Shown piece after piece: positions 15,874-23,380 of a DNA stretch of 23,963 nucleotides. The stretch's first letter is position 1, and every line of letters begins with the position of its first letter. The DNA lies in NCBI GenBank assembly GCA_937902995.1, contig CALEKY010000148.1, forward strand, positions 1 to 23,963, read 5' to 3'. Made by a program: the position numbers and the translations under genes. This stretch comes from an uncultured Sinobacteraceae bacterium (lineage in GTDB: Bacteria; Pseudomonadota; Gammaproteobacteria; Steroidobacterales; Steroidobacteraceae). The notes below the pieces were generated by a model. That model saw nothing but the letters and a program-made list of their open reading frames with translations, was not told the DNA's origin and did no database searches.

Positions 15874-15911
15874 GCGGCGCATGCACAGGCACAGGCCTGT
15901 GCGTGCGCCGC
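15874..15911 (+). other. 17-bp stem-loop right after the hydrolase stop
   Basis: GCGGCGCATGCACAGGC (15874-15890) pairs with 15895-15911 around the loop ACAG, with a single G-T wobble in 17 pairs. It begins 7 bp after the stop and has no U tract; the heptad array starts 1 bp later. It may protect the transcript end or act as a first, tail-less terminator before the one at 15946. Confidence 0.7.
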
Positions 15912-15912
15912 T

Positions 15913-15943
15913 CAGTTGATAGTTGCCAGTGGACAGTTGATAG
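15913..15943 (+). repeat. heptad repeat array, AGTTGA family, left arm after hydrolase
   Basis: Units CAGTTGA at 15913, TAGTTGC at 15920, CAGTGGA at 15927 and CAGTTGA at 15934, then a partial TAG. It is the same family and orientation as the array at the tolC stop, and inverted relative to 15999-16019, with a terminator between. Confidence 0.88.
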
Positions 15944-15945
15944 CG

Positions 15946-15968
15946 GCCGGCGTACGCCGGCTTTTTTT
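15946..15968 (+). terminator. intrinsic terminator for the hydrolase gene
   Basis: A perfect 8-bp self-complementary stem (GCCGGCGT/ACGCCGGC, 15946-15961) is followed by seven T (15962-15968). Being fully palindromic, its loop must open two or more central pairs. The T tract is only on the plus side, so it serves the hydrolase gene and not waaA. Confidence 0.88.
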
Positions 15969-15998
15969 GTCGGCGCGACACGCGCGCCTCCTTCGCTG

Positions 15999-16019
15999 CC
16001 AACTGTCAACTATCGACTA
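15999..16019 (-). repeat. heptad repeat array, AGTTGA family, right arm at waaA stop
   Basis: Read on the minus strand: TAGTCGA (16019-16013), TAGTTGA (16012-16006) and CAGTTGG (16005-15999). The waaA stop TGA is the last triplet of the middle unit, so the final codons of waaA are written in repeat units. The first unit is identical to the first unit at the tolC stop. Confidence 0.85.
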
Positions 16020-17274
16020 TTCGGCGCGCGATCACATCGAGCAGCCGATCAAGGGCGCCGCGGTTCTTCGCAACGCACTCGTAAGCGGCGCTTCCGACAC
16101 GCGTTCGCTCGGCTTGGTCGGAGAACAGTTTTTCAACCACTGCTGCAAGCTCATCGCTCGAACGGACTTCGAGTGCACCGCCGCAATCGAACAGCGCACG
16201 CGCAATTTCCGGTGCGTTGAAGTTGTGAGGACCGGTGAGAATGGGGAGCGCGAGCGCGGCGGGCTCGAGCAAGTTGTGACCGCCGATCGGCACGAGACTG
16301 CCGCCGACAAATGCCACATCGGCTGCGGAATAGAAAATCATGAGCTCGCCCAGAGTATCGATCAGCAAGACCGACGTCGTCGGCGCGAGCACTGAGCTCG
16401 ACGAACGCGCGACGAATTCGATCGAGCGCGATTGGAGCAGCGCCTTCACTTGATCGAATCGCTGCGGATGGCGAGGCGCGAGCAAGAGCAGCGCATGCGG
16501 ATGCCGCTCGCGCAGTCGTTCGTGCGCTTCCAGCACGAGCTCTTCTTCGCCAGCATGCGTGCTGCCGGCCGCCCATACCTCACGATTCGGGAAAAGATCG
16601 GCACGCAAAGCGCGGCCGCGCTCGCGCGTCGTTGCGTCGATCTCGAGATCGAATTTCACGTTGCCGACGACGTGCGTGCGCGCGGGATTCGCTCCGACCG
16701 AGACGAAACGCTCGGCATCCTGCTGTGTCTGCGCGGCGATCTCGATGTCGTGCGCCAGCGCGTCGCGAAACAATCCGGCCAGCCAGCGGTAACGGCGCAC
16801 CGAGGTCTCGGACAATCGCGCGCTCGCGATGATGAGCGGGATACGGCGACGTGCGCATTCCCGAAACAGGTTCGGCCACACTTCCGTTTCCATCACGATC
16901 GCGACTTGCGGACGGATGCGGTCGAGAAAGCGTCGCACGGCACCGGGTGTGTCGTAGGGCAGGTAGACGTGCCGCACTGCCGAGCCGAACAGCGCTTGCA
17001 CTCGCTGCGCTCCCGTCGGCGTCCCGGTCGTCACGATGAGATCGCGGTCCGCATACTGCTTGGCGAGCGCGCGAATCAATGCCGCCGCAGCCTGCACCTC
17101 GCCGACCGACACGGCATGCACCCAGACGCTTCGATCGGTCCGCACGTGCGTACGACCGAAGCGTTCGCCGAGCCGATCCCGATACGCCGGATCGCGCAAG
17201 CCCTTCCATGCCTGCACAGCAAATGCGACCGGCGCTGCCAAGTAAATGAGCGCGTTGTAAACGAGTCGAAGCAT
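16006..17274 (-). CDS. waaA: 3-deoxy-D-manno-octulosonic acid (Kdo) transferase
   Basis: A 422-residue inner-membrane-associated glycosyltransferase (GT30), very near the family's usual 420-430. It transfers Kdo from CMP-Kdo to lipid IVA, the first core step of LPS synthesis. An N-terminal membrane anchor (about 4-22) is followed by the family landmarks: WVHAVSVGEVQA with the catalytic Glu59, METEVWPNL (128-136), VGNVKFDL, AGSTHAGEEE, LAPRHPQRF and the CMP-binding GGSLVPIGGHNLLEPA (shown in part). The start at 17274 gives the family N-terminus MLRLVYN; the open frame extends 40 codons upstream without support. The Shine-Dalgarno is weak. It is divergent from lpxL1 (112-bp gap). The last codons (IVDS and stop) lie inside heptad repeats. 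One versus two Kdo additions cannot be read, but kdkA nearby hints at a single phosphorylated Kdo. Confidence 0.95.
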   Translation of the reverse strand: MLRLVYNALIYLAAPVAFAVQAWKGLRDPAYRDRLGERFGRTHVRTDRSVWVHAVSVGEVQAAAALIRALAKQYADRDLIVTTGTPTGAQRVQALFGSAVRHVYLPYDTPGAVRRFLDRIRPQVAIVMETEVWPNLFRECARRRIPLIIASARLSETSVRRYRWLAGLFRDALAHDIEIAAQTQQDAERFVSVGANPARTHVVGNVKFDLEIDATTRERGRALRADLFPNREVWAAGSTHAGEEELVLEAHERLRERHPHALLLLAPRHPQRFDQVKALLQSRSIEFVARSSSSVLAPTTSVLLIDTLGELMIFYSAADVAFVGGSLVPIGGHNLLEPAALALPILTGPHNFNAPEIARALFDCGGALEVRSSDELAAVVEKLFSDQAERTRVGSAAYECVAKNRGALDRLLDVIARRIVDS

Positions 17275-17386
17275 GCGGGGGCGAACAGTACAGGCTAAGT
17301 ATCCAGACGGGTAGGTTCCCCTCCGGCAAAGACGGGAAGGCGCACGTTTTATTCGCGGAATTGCCTGGTAACATCCGCGCCCACTC

Positions 17387-18361
17387 ATGAGCACGCCGAC
17401 GCCTTCCAGCGCGAACGGCCGCGTCCCCCGTCAACCGCCGCGCGTTCCGCTCTATCGTTTTGCCGGCCCACGCTACTGGGGCGTGTGGCTGGGTATTGCG
17501 TTCGTGCGGCTCGTCAATGTCCTCCCGTTGCGCGCGCAGCTGGCCATCGGCCGCGGCCTCGGCTGGATCGCATATCTCGTCAGCCGGCGCGATCGCAACA
17601 TCGCACGCATCAACATCGATCTGTGCTTGCCCGAGCTGTCGACGGAGGAACGCCGCAGAATTCTGAAGCGGCATTTCGAGTCGCTGGGTTGCGCCCTGTT
17701 CGAAACGGGGTTGGTCTGGTGGGCGAGCGCGGATCGCCTGCGCCGCTGGATCACGTTCGAAGGTCTCGAGCACTTGCAAGCCGCGCTCGCACGCGGCAAG
17801 GGCGCGCTGATGCTCAGCGCACATTTCACGACACTGGAAATCGGCGCAAGAGCGCTCACGCTCGTCGGCCCCACGAGCGTCATGTACCTGACCCCGAGCA
17901 ATCCCCTCATCGCGGAATTCGCTCGCCGCGGCCGATCGCGCCATACCGTGCAGGCGGTGACGAGCGAACAAGTGCGCGAGCTGCTACAGAATCTCAAGAA
18001 CAATCTGCCGGTCTGGTACGCGCCCGATCAGCGCTTTACCGAGAAATCGAGCGAGCTCGTGCCGTTCTTCGGCATTCCGGCAGCCTCGAACGTGGCCACT
18101 TCGCGCTTGGCGCGCATTTCGGGCGCACCCGTGCTGCCCTACTTCCCGGAGCGCCGCCCCGACAACCGCGGCTACATCGTGCGCATCCATCCGCCGTTCG
18201 AGAATTTTCCGACCGACGATCCGATCGCGGATACTCGCCGCTTCCACGAGCTGATCGAAGCGAACGTGCGTCGCCATCCCGAACAGTATCTGTGGGCCTA
18301 TAAACGTTTTCGCCGCGAGGGCTTCGATCCTTACCGCGCTGCGCCGCCTCCCAAGACCTGA
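17387..18361 (+). CDS. lpxL: LpxL-type lipid A late acyltransferase 1
   Basis: A 324-residue lysophospholipid-acyltransferase-family protein of the LpxL/HtrB/LpxM type. These inner-membrane enzymes move a secondary acyl chain from acyl-ACP to Kdo-lipid A. The HX4E motif is present as SAHFTTLE (His146, Glu151). YAPDQRF, VPFFGIPAASN and LPYFPER are further family landmarks. A hydrophobic N-terminal segment (about 33-55) anchors it, after a Pro-rich 25-residue lead that is longer than usual and may not all be translated. It is divergent from waaA and followed after 3 bp by a close paralogue, so the two are surely co-transcribed. Which chain each enzyme adds (laurate, myristate or other, 2' or 3' side) cannot be told from sequence. 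Confidence 0.93.
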   Translation: MSTPTPSSANGRVPRQPPRVPLYRFAGPRYWGVWLGIAFVRLVNVLPLRAQLAIGRGLGWIAYLVSRRDRNIARINIDLCLPELSTEERRRILKRHFESLGCALFETGLVWWASADRLRRWITFEGLEHLQAALARGKGALMLSAHFTTLEIGARALTLVGPTSVMYLTPSNPLIAEFARRGRSRHTVQAVTSEQVRELLQNLKNNLPVWYAPDQRFTEKSSELVPFFGIPAASNVATSRLARISGAPVLPYFPERRPDNRGYIVRIHPPFENFPTDDPIADTRRFHELIEANVRRHPEQYLWAYKRFRREGFDPYRAAPPPKT

Positions 18362-18364
18362 CCG

Positions 18365-19303
18365 ATGTCCCGAAAGCCCGCCAAGAAAACCACCGACAGC
18401 GCCTGGTCCCTGCTCCATCCACGCTACTGGCCGACGTGGCTGGCGCTCGGCGTGCTGCGGCTCTTCGAACCGCTGCCGTTTCCCGTGCTCGTGATGCTCG
18501 GTAAGGCGCTGGGCTCGGTGCTGGCTTCGATGCCGCTCGCATTCGTGCGCATCGCGCGCCGGAATCTCGAGCTGTGTTTTCCCGAAATGTCCGCCGAACA
18601 GCGCGAAACCATCTTGCGCGCGCATTTCCGTAGTCTCGGCATCGGTCTGTTCGAAACCGCCATGAGCTGGTGGAGCTCCGACGCACGGATTCTCAAGCTG
18701 ACCACGGTATCGGGCACCGAACACCTGGAAGCCGCGCTCGCCAAAGGCAAGGGCGTCATTCTCTTGAGTGCGCATTTCACGACGCTCGAGATCGGCGCTC
18801 GCTCGCTGACCGCGCGCGGCCCGACGAACATCATGTACCGACCGACGAGCAATCTCGTGCTCGAACGATTCTTGTCGCGCAATCGCAGCAGACATGCGAA
18901 GCGCGCGATTCCGCGCGACGACGTGCGCACTCTCGTCTCGGCTCTGAAGAACAACGAAGCCGTCTGGTACGCGCCCGATCAGGCCTATCGCAAGAAAGGC
19001 GCGGAAATGGTGCCCTTCTTCGGCATCCCGGCGGCAACGAACACCGCCACGACCCGTCTCGCGCGAATGACGGGTGCCGTCGTTCTCCCGTATTTCCCCG
19101 AGCGCCTACCCGGCAGCCAGGGCTATCGCATGACGATCATGCCGCCGCTCGACGATTTTCCGAGCGACGATCCCGCGCGCGATGCGCAACGCTTCAACGA
19201 GCTCATCGAAGCGCACGCCCGCCACGTACCGGATCAGTATCTGTGGATCCACAGGCGGTTTAAGGGGCTGGGGGAGGACTATCCGGATTACTACAAGAAG
19301 TAG
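18365..19303 (+). CDS. LpxL-type lipid A late acyltransferase 2
   Basis: A 312-residue paralogue of the preceding gene, similar along its whole length, for example in the identical segment SAHFTTLEIGAR (HX4E: His137, Glu142), and in WYAPDQ, MVPFFGIPAA and VVLPYFPERL. It should add a second late acyl chain to lipid A, making it the functional counterpart of LpxM or a second LpxL. A membrane segment lies at about 23-48. The gene begins 3 bp after its neighbour's stop with no clear ribosome-binding site, suggesting coupled translation. The TAG at 19301 overlaps a GGGCTTG heptad array that faces an inverted array at the end of kdkA. Tandem duplication is the simplest origin; divergence of the two is considerable, so it is not recent. 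Confidence 0.92.
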   Translation: MSRKPAKKTTDSAWSLLHPRYWPTWLALGVLRLFEPLPFPVLVMLGKALGSVLASMPLAFVRIARRNLELCFPEMSAEQRETILRAHFRSLGIGLFETAMSWWSSDARILKLTTVSGTEHLEAALAKGKGVILLSAHFTTLEIGARSLTARGPTNIMYRPTSNLVLERFLSRNRSRHAKRAIPRDDVRTLVSALKNNEAVWYAPDQAYRKKGAEMVPFFGIPAATNTATTRLARMTGAVVLPYFPERLPGSQGYRMTIMPPLDDFPSDDPARDAQRFNELIEAHARHVPDQYLWIHRRFKGLGEDYPDYYKK

Positions 19304-19316
19304 GGCTTGGGGCTCG
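19303..19316 (+). repeat. heptad repeat, GGCTTGG family, left arm at lpxL2 stop
   Basis: Two 7-bp units, GGGCTTG at 19303 and GGGCTCG at 19310, start on the last base of the lpxL2 stop codon. The segment is complementary to the larger array at the kdkA end: its reverse complement shares GCCCCAAGCC with two places there (19458-19467 and 19472-19481). Confidence 0.65.
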
Positions 19317-19439
19317 ATGTCCCGAAATCCGAGTGCGGATTCCGAGCACTAGGATTTGCGTGAACATGCCGAGCGACCGCGATTACTGACCGGCGCAACT
19401 CATTCATTCAAGACATTTGAACCCCGGCGGATCTTCAAC

Positions 19440-19488
19440 CCCGCACTCATCCCTCGGGCCCCAAGCCTCACGCCCCAAGCCCCACGCC
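19440..19488 (-). repeat. heptad repeat array, GGCTTGG family, right arm at kdkA stop
   Basis: On the minus strand the units are GGCGTGG (19488-19482), GGCTTGG (19481-19475), GGCGTGA (19474-19468), GGCTTGG (19467-19461), GGCCCGA (19460-19454), GGGATGA (19453-19447) and GTGCGGG (19446-19440). The kdkA stop TGA is the end of the third unit, so exactly three units (21 bp) encode the last six residues plus stop. Later units decay. Confidence 0.85.
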
Positions 19489-20190
19489 CTCTAGCAGCTC
19501 CTCCCAATCCCTCTCCCCAAAGTGAAACCCCGCCCGCTGCCCGCTCAGCTTCTCGAGCGATCGTTTCAGGCGCGCTAGCACCTGCATCTCCCACGCGCCG
19601 CGGGGACGAATGCGGCCGCGATCGAAGTCGATGACATAGACGCCTTGCGGCGTGAGCATGATGTTGTGGGCATTCAAGTCGGCATGGTGCACGCCTCCCG
19701 CATGAAAGCGGGCAATCGTGCGACCGATCTCGCGCCACGTGGCGGGATCGAGCGCGCCGTCCGTCAGCATCTGCGCGAGCGTGCGTGCGTCCTTGAGACG
19801 CACAGTAATGATGTCGGCACGATAGGCGAGTCCGATGCGCTCGAAACGCGCCGCGACCGGAGGCGGGACCGGCAGCTCGAGACGGCATAGTTCCGCCAAC
19901 AAGCGCCATTCGCGGAACGAGCGCGTCGCATTCGCACCGAGCCACAGATACCGGTCGGTGGCGATTCGCGCCGCGAAACCGCCGCGCCGGTAATGTCGCA
20001 GAATCCAGTCACCCTCCTCGGCCTTCAGCACGCAGACACTGCCGCGGCCGCCGGCATGCTCCTCGATCGCACCGCGCGCGGCCCAATATTCCCGCGAGAA
20101 GATCGCTGCATCCGGCTTACGGATTCGCGCAGCGTCGTATAGGATGCCGCCGCGTGGGACGGGAAGGAAACGCTCGCTGATGAGTGGCAT
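19468..20190 (-). CDS. kdkA: 3-deoxy-D-manno-octulosonic acid kinase
   Basis: A 240-residue small kinase of the KdkA family, close to the usual length. KdkA phosphorylates Kdo on Kdo-lipid A with ATP at the cytoplasmic face of the inner membrane. The kinase-like core is clear: DWILRHYRRGG (61-71) with the ATP-binding region, the catalytic loop HHADLNAHNIML (168-179; Asp171, Asn176) and IDFDRG (187-192; metal-binding Asp188). The C-terminus GVGLGA is spelled by heptad repeat units and may be an accreted tail. The start MPLISERFLPVP fits the family; the ribosome-binding site is weak. It is convergent with the lpxL pair and divergent from the GT9 gene. In bacteria with a single Kdo, such as Haemophilus, the phosphate takes the place of the second Kdo. 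Confidence 0.92.
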   Translation of the reverse strand: MPLISERFLPVPRGGILYDAARIRKPDAAIFSREYWAARGAIEEHAGGRGSVCVLKAEEGDWILRHYRRGGFAARIATDRYLWLGANATRSFREWRLLAELCRLELPVPPPVAARFERIGLAYRADIITVRLKDARTLAQMLTDGALDPATWREIGRTIARFHAGGVHHADLNAHNIMLTPQGVYVIDFDRGRIRPRGAWEMQVLARLKRSLEKLSGQRAGFHFGERDWEELLEGVGLGA

Positions 20191-20307
20191 CCAGAGTCCG
20201 CTTTGGCTACGGAATAACTACAACAGGGCACAGAATAGTCGATGGTCGCAACCGCTCGCAGCTTCCCGATGAATCCCGCGCCGTTGCACGGCCGCTCGCC
20301 GACATAA

Positions 20308-21375
20308 ATGGCTTCATCCGCGTTCACTCAAGTTCCGGCATCGGTTTGCATTCTTCGCCTCTCGGCGATCGGCGACACCTGCCACGTTCTACCCGTCGTC
20401 CGCACGCTGCAGCGGGCCTGGCCGAATACGCGCTTCACGTGGGTCATCGGGCGCGTCGAAGCCAAGCTCATGAGCCGCATTCCCGATATCGAGTTCGTCG
20501 TCGTCGACAAGAGCAGCTTGTGGAACTCCGTGCGCACCGTGCGGCAAGCGATGCGCGGTCGGCAATTCGACGTGCTCATGCACATGCAGCTGGCGCTGCG
20601 CGCGAGCTTGCTGTCGATGTTCATTCCGGCACGCATCAAGCTCGGCTTCGACCGCAAGCGCGCAAGAGAGCTGCAATGGCTGTTCACGACGAATCGGATC
20701 CGTCCCGCCGACCGGCAGCACGTGATGGACTCGCTGTTCGGCTTCGCAGAGAAGTTCGGCGTTTACGAAAAGATCTTGCGCTGGGACATTCCGCTCACCG
20801 AAGCGGACCGCGAATACGCGAAGGATCTGATTCCCGACGGCCGCCAGACGCTCGTGATCAGCCCGTGCTCGAGTCACCGTTTGCGCAACTGGCGCGCCGA
20901 GTATTACGCGGAGGTTGCCGATTACGCGGTCGGTGCGCTCGGAATGCGCGTCGTGCTCGTCGGAGGACGGAGCGAAACCGAGAAGCGCATGGGAGAGGCC
21001 ATCGTCGCGCGCATGCACCAGCCGGTCGAGAACAACATCGGTCAGGACACCTTGCCGCAGCTGCTCGCAACGCTCGAGCGCGCGACGGCGCTGTTGACGC
21101 CCGACTCGGGGCCGGCGCACATGGCAACCGCGGTCGGCACGCCGGTCATCGGCTTGTATGCTGCGACGAACCCCGCACGCAGCGGTCCGTACTTGAGCCG
21201 CCAATGGTGCGTGGACAAATACGATGCAGCCGCGCGCCGCTTCCTCGGCAAACCCGCAACGGAAATTCCCTGGACGACCAAGATCGAACGCCCGGGCGTC
21301 ATGGACCTCATCACGCCCGATGAGGTCATCCGCAAACTCCACTCCCTGTTACTCGCGCTCTCGCGGCGACGCTGA
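20308..21375 (+). CDS. glycosyltransferase family 9 (heptosyltransferase-like)
   Basis: A 355-residue GT9 protein with the GT-B fold of heptosyltransferases (WaaC/WaaF/WaaQ). The N-terminal motif LRLSAIGDTCHVLPVV (16-31) with the conserved Asp, the central ISPCSSHRLRNW (the family's SR/SP..K.W region) and the C-terminal nucleotide-sugar site LTPDSGPAHMATAVGTPVIGLY (quoted from TPDSGPAHMA) are intact. It should add L,D-heptose (from ADP-heptose) or a related sugar to the growing core at the cytoplasmic membrane face. Subtype is not certain. The short N-terminal lead MASSAFTQVP has an ATG at 20308 and little ribosome-binding signal. Its TGA directly abuts the stop of the convergent glycerophosphotransferase-like gene, forming TGATCA with no spacer. 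Confidence 0.9.
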   Translation: MASSAFTQVPASVCILRLSAIGDTCHVLPVVRTLQRAWPNTRFTWVIGRVEAKLMSRIPDIEFVVVDKSSLWNSVRTVRQAMRGRQFDVLMHMQLALRASLLSMFIPARIKLGFDRKRARELQWLFTTNRIRPADRQHVMDSLFGFAEKFGVYEKILRWDIPLTEADREYAKDLIPDGRQTLVISPCSSHRLRNWRAEYYAEVADYAVGALGMRVVLVGGRSETEKRMGEAIVARMHQPVENNIGQDTLPQLLATLERATALLTPDSGPAHMATAVGTPVIGLYAATNPARSGPYLSRQWCVDKYDAAARRFLGKPATEIPWTTKIERPGVMDLITPDEVIRKLHSLLLALSRRR

Positions 21376-22443
21376 TCACGGCTTCGCTGCCGGCCCCCAG
21401 TAGCCGAGACGTTTGCGGATCTGCAGATTGCGGATCTTCGCGATGAACGGCTTCGGCGCCAGGCTGGCAAGCCGATGCTCGACCAAATCCTCCACCGCTG
21501 CGATCACCCGCTCAGACGAACGTCCGTCGCGATAGGGATGAATGTCGTTGGCGTAGGCGACGACTTTCTCGATCAACTCAGGCGGCCGAGACAAAGCGCG
21601 CTCGAGCACCGGACGGAGCTGCCCGACATCCGTGAAGTCGAGCATGTAAGGCAACGGTACGCGGTGCCGGAACGTCACGACGGGTTTGTGCTGAACAGCG
21701 AACTCCGGCACGACGGATGTGGTGTCCGACAACAGCACGTCAGCGGCGCGTTGCGCCGTAATGATGTCTTCCGGCTCGATGAACAGCGCATTCTCTGCCG
21801 CCAGCGCACGATACCGCGCGAACAGTTCCGGCGGGCATTTGGGATGCAGCGTCAACAGCCAATAGAGATCGCCGCGCTCGATCTCGCGGCGAATCGCGTC
21901 GTACAAATGCGGCGCGGCGCTGACTCGCGGCGTGAAGGTCGAGGCGAACATCACGACGGGACGGCCCTGCGCGCGTGCGCGCAACCGTTCGGAAGCTCCG
22001 CCGTCGTCACGAAACAGCGGATCGAGCTTCGACCAGCCGGTCTCCGCGACGGCGAAGTGCCCCATCTGATCGGCAAGCTTCTGGAACGGAATCGTCGTGG
22101 CCGGTCCTTGGGTGCAATACAGATCGAACAAGCCGCGAATGCGGAAATGACCGCGCTCGTCGGAGTGCTTGCTCGTATTGAAGCCGTGAAAGAGCTGCAC
22201 CTTCGCGCCGGCAAAGAACGGCGGAATCCAGTCCATCGCGCACAACACGGCACGCGGCCGCAACGCCACGGCACCTTTGACGTCCACGCGATTGACCGGA
22301 CCGGACAAAGTCTCTTTCGCCTGCAGCAAAGGACCGTCGAACCAAGCATGCACTCGATGTCCTGCCGCGACCAGCGCATCGCAGAGCGGCTGCAATATGG
22401 GTAAGGCGTAACGCTCGCGCGCAGCCAGCAGATAGTCAGCCAT
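21376..22443 (-). CDS. CDP-glycerol glycerophosphotransferase-like protein
   Basis: A 355-residue protein resembling the CDP-glycerol:poly(glycerophosphate) glycerophosphotransferase (TagF/TagB-like) superfamily. In Gram-positives these build teichoic acid; in Gram-negatives relatives sit in LPS clusters and may add glycerophosphate or a similar group to core or capsule. Supporting segments are KVQLFHGFNTSKH, VVMFASTFTPRVSAAPHLYD (shown in part as FASTFTPRVS), LLTLHPKCPPELF and ADVLLSDTTSVVPEFAV (with SDTTSVVPEF), which match the family's conserved HG, T.R, HP and SD.SS positions. No membrane segment or signal peptide is seen. GAGG lies four bases before the ATG. It follows the GT2 gene after 44 bp on the same strand, probably one operon. 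The actual donor and acceptor are unknown. Confidence 0.75.
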   Translation of the reverse strand: MADYLLAARERYALPILQPLCDALVAAGHRVHAWFDGPLLQAKETLSGPVNRVDVKGAVALRPRAVLCAMDWIPPFFAGAKVQLFHGFNTSKHSDERGHFRIRGLFDLYCTQGPATTIPFQKLADQMGHFAVAETGWSKLDPLFRDDGGASERLRARAQGRPVVMFASTFTPRVSAAPHLYDAIRREIERGDLYWLLTLHPKCPPELFARYRALAAENALFIEPEDIITAQRAADVLLSDTTSVVPEFAVQHKPVVTFRHRVPLPYMLDFTDVGQLRPVLERALSRPPELIEKVVAYANDIHPYRDGRSSERVIAAVEDLVEHRLASLAPKPFIAKIRNLQIRKRLGYWGPAAKP

Positions 22444-22487
22444 AGTGCCTCGATGGAAGAGCGCCTACTGCGAACACATCAACTCGA

Positions 22488-23303
22488 TCACCGCTCGATT
22501 CCAAGCCGCGTGAGCAGGTCGCGCGCCTCTTCGATCGTCTGCGGGTCCTGCAACATTTCATACAAGCGCATTCGCTTGTAGACGGCATAGCTAGCGGCGG
22601 TCTGAGCCAGCACGTAACCGCGCCAGCCGTCGAGACAGGCCAGCCGCAGAATGTAGTCCTTGAGGAACGCCGCCGCGAAAACGAACGGCAACGACCACAT
22701 CGCCGGCGAACGACGCTTCTCGTACCAATCGAGCGCCTTCAACTCCGCGTAGCGCAGCACCTTGAGCTGTTTGTGGACGAGCGTCGGATTGTTGCGGTGA
22801 CCGAAAGGAGCGCGCAGCTTCACGGCAGGGCCGTCGTACTGCAACGATTCGTGCACTCTCGCTTCGGTCCAGCGAGCGCGCCCGCGATGATAGATCCGAG
22901 CTTTGTACTCGCCGTGCAGCGAGCGATACCAACGCAGCGGAGCACCCATGTACCAGGAGATGAGACGCAGCCGGACGACGGCGGCGTCGGAATCCAGGAT
23001 CGCGGGCAGCCGCTCGCGGCACTCGGCAACCAATTCAGGCATGAGAAATTCATCGGCATCGAGCGCCACGATCCAGTCGTGGGAAGCCTGGCTCGCGGCG
23101 AAATTGCGCTGGGGACCGAAACCCAGCCACGGCTGAACAATGACGCGCGCGCCGTGCGCCTCCGCGATCTCGCGCGTATTGTCGGTGCTGCCGCTGTCAA
23201 CGACGATCTTCTCGGCCACGAACGGCACACTGTCGAGGCAGCGCGCGATATTCCTTGCCTCGTTGTAGGTGATGACGACGAGAGTCATCGGCAGTGCAGT
23301 CAT
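22488..23303 (-). CDS. GT2 glycosyltransferase, WaaE/KdtX-like
   Basis: A 271-residue family 2 glycosyltransferase (GT-A fold). LVVITYNEARNIARCLDSV (8-26, shown in part), KIVVDSGSTDNT (32-43) and WIVALDADEF (77-86; the D-x-D metal site is Asp82/Asp84) are classic. The later HESLQYDG and LVHKQLKVLRYAE segments resemble the LPS core heptose beta-1,4-glucosyltransferase group (WaaE/KdtX). It would transfer a hexose from a nucleotide sugar to a core heptose at the inner-membrane face. A hydrophobic stretch near 207-220 could be membrane associated. Two starts are possible, 23303 and 23288 (Met6); I keep the first. Upstream gene of a likely two-gene unit with the glycerophosphotransferase-like gene; divergent from the DUF6165 gene. 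Confidence 0.9.
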   Translation of the reverse strand: MTALPMTLVVITYNEARNIARCLDSVPFVAEKIVVDSGSTDNTREIAEAHGARVIVQPWLGFGPQRNFAASQASHDWIVALDADEFLMPELVAECRERLPAILDSDAAVVRLRLISWYMGAPLRWYRSLHGEYKARIYHRGRARWTEARVHESLQYDGPAVKLRAPFGHRNNPTLVHKQLKVLRYAELKALDWYEKRRSPAMWSLPFVFAAAFLKDYILRLACLDGWRGYVLAQTAASYAVYKRMRLYEMLQDPQTIEEARDLLTRLGIER

Positions 23304-23380
23304 TGCGGAATATTAACCCATCGCTCGCGACGCTCGATCTGGCTTACGTACCTTCAACCCGCAAATCTCTTTCGCCTTGC

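Noticed and set aside
4380..16019. insertion sequence or composite transposon bounded by the inverted heptad arms
   Set aside because: No transposase or integrase gene and no target-site duplication is visible; the arms are short degenerate arrays.
19325..19360. small inverted repeats in the lpxL2-kdkA gap (AATCC/GGATT) as a terminator
   Set aside because: Only five pairs and no T tract; too weak to call.
20389..21342. 317-codon minus-strand frame
   Set aside because: Antisense to the GT9 gene with its intact LRLSAIGD and DSGPAH motifs.
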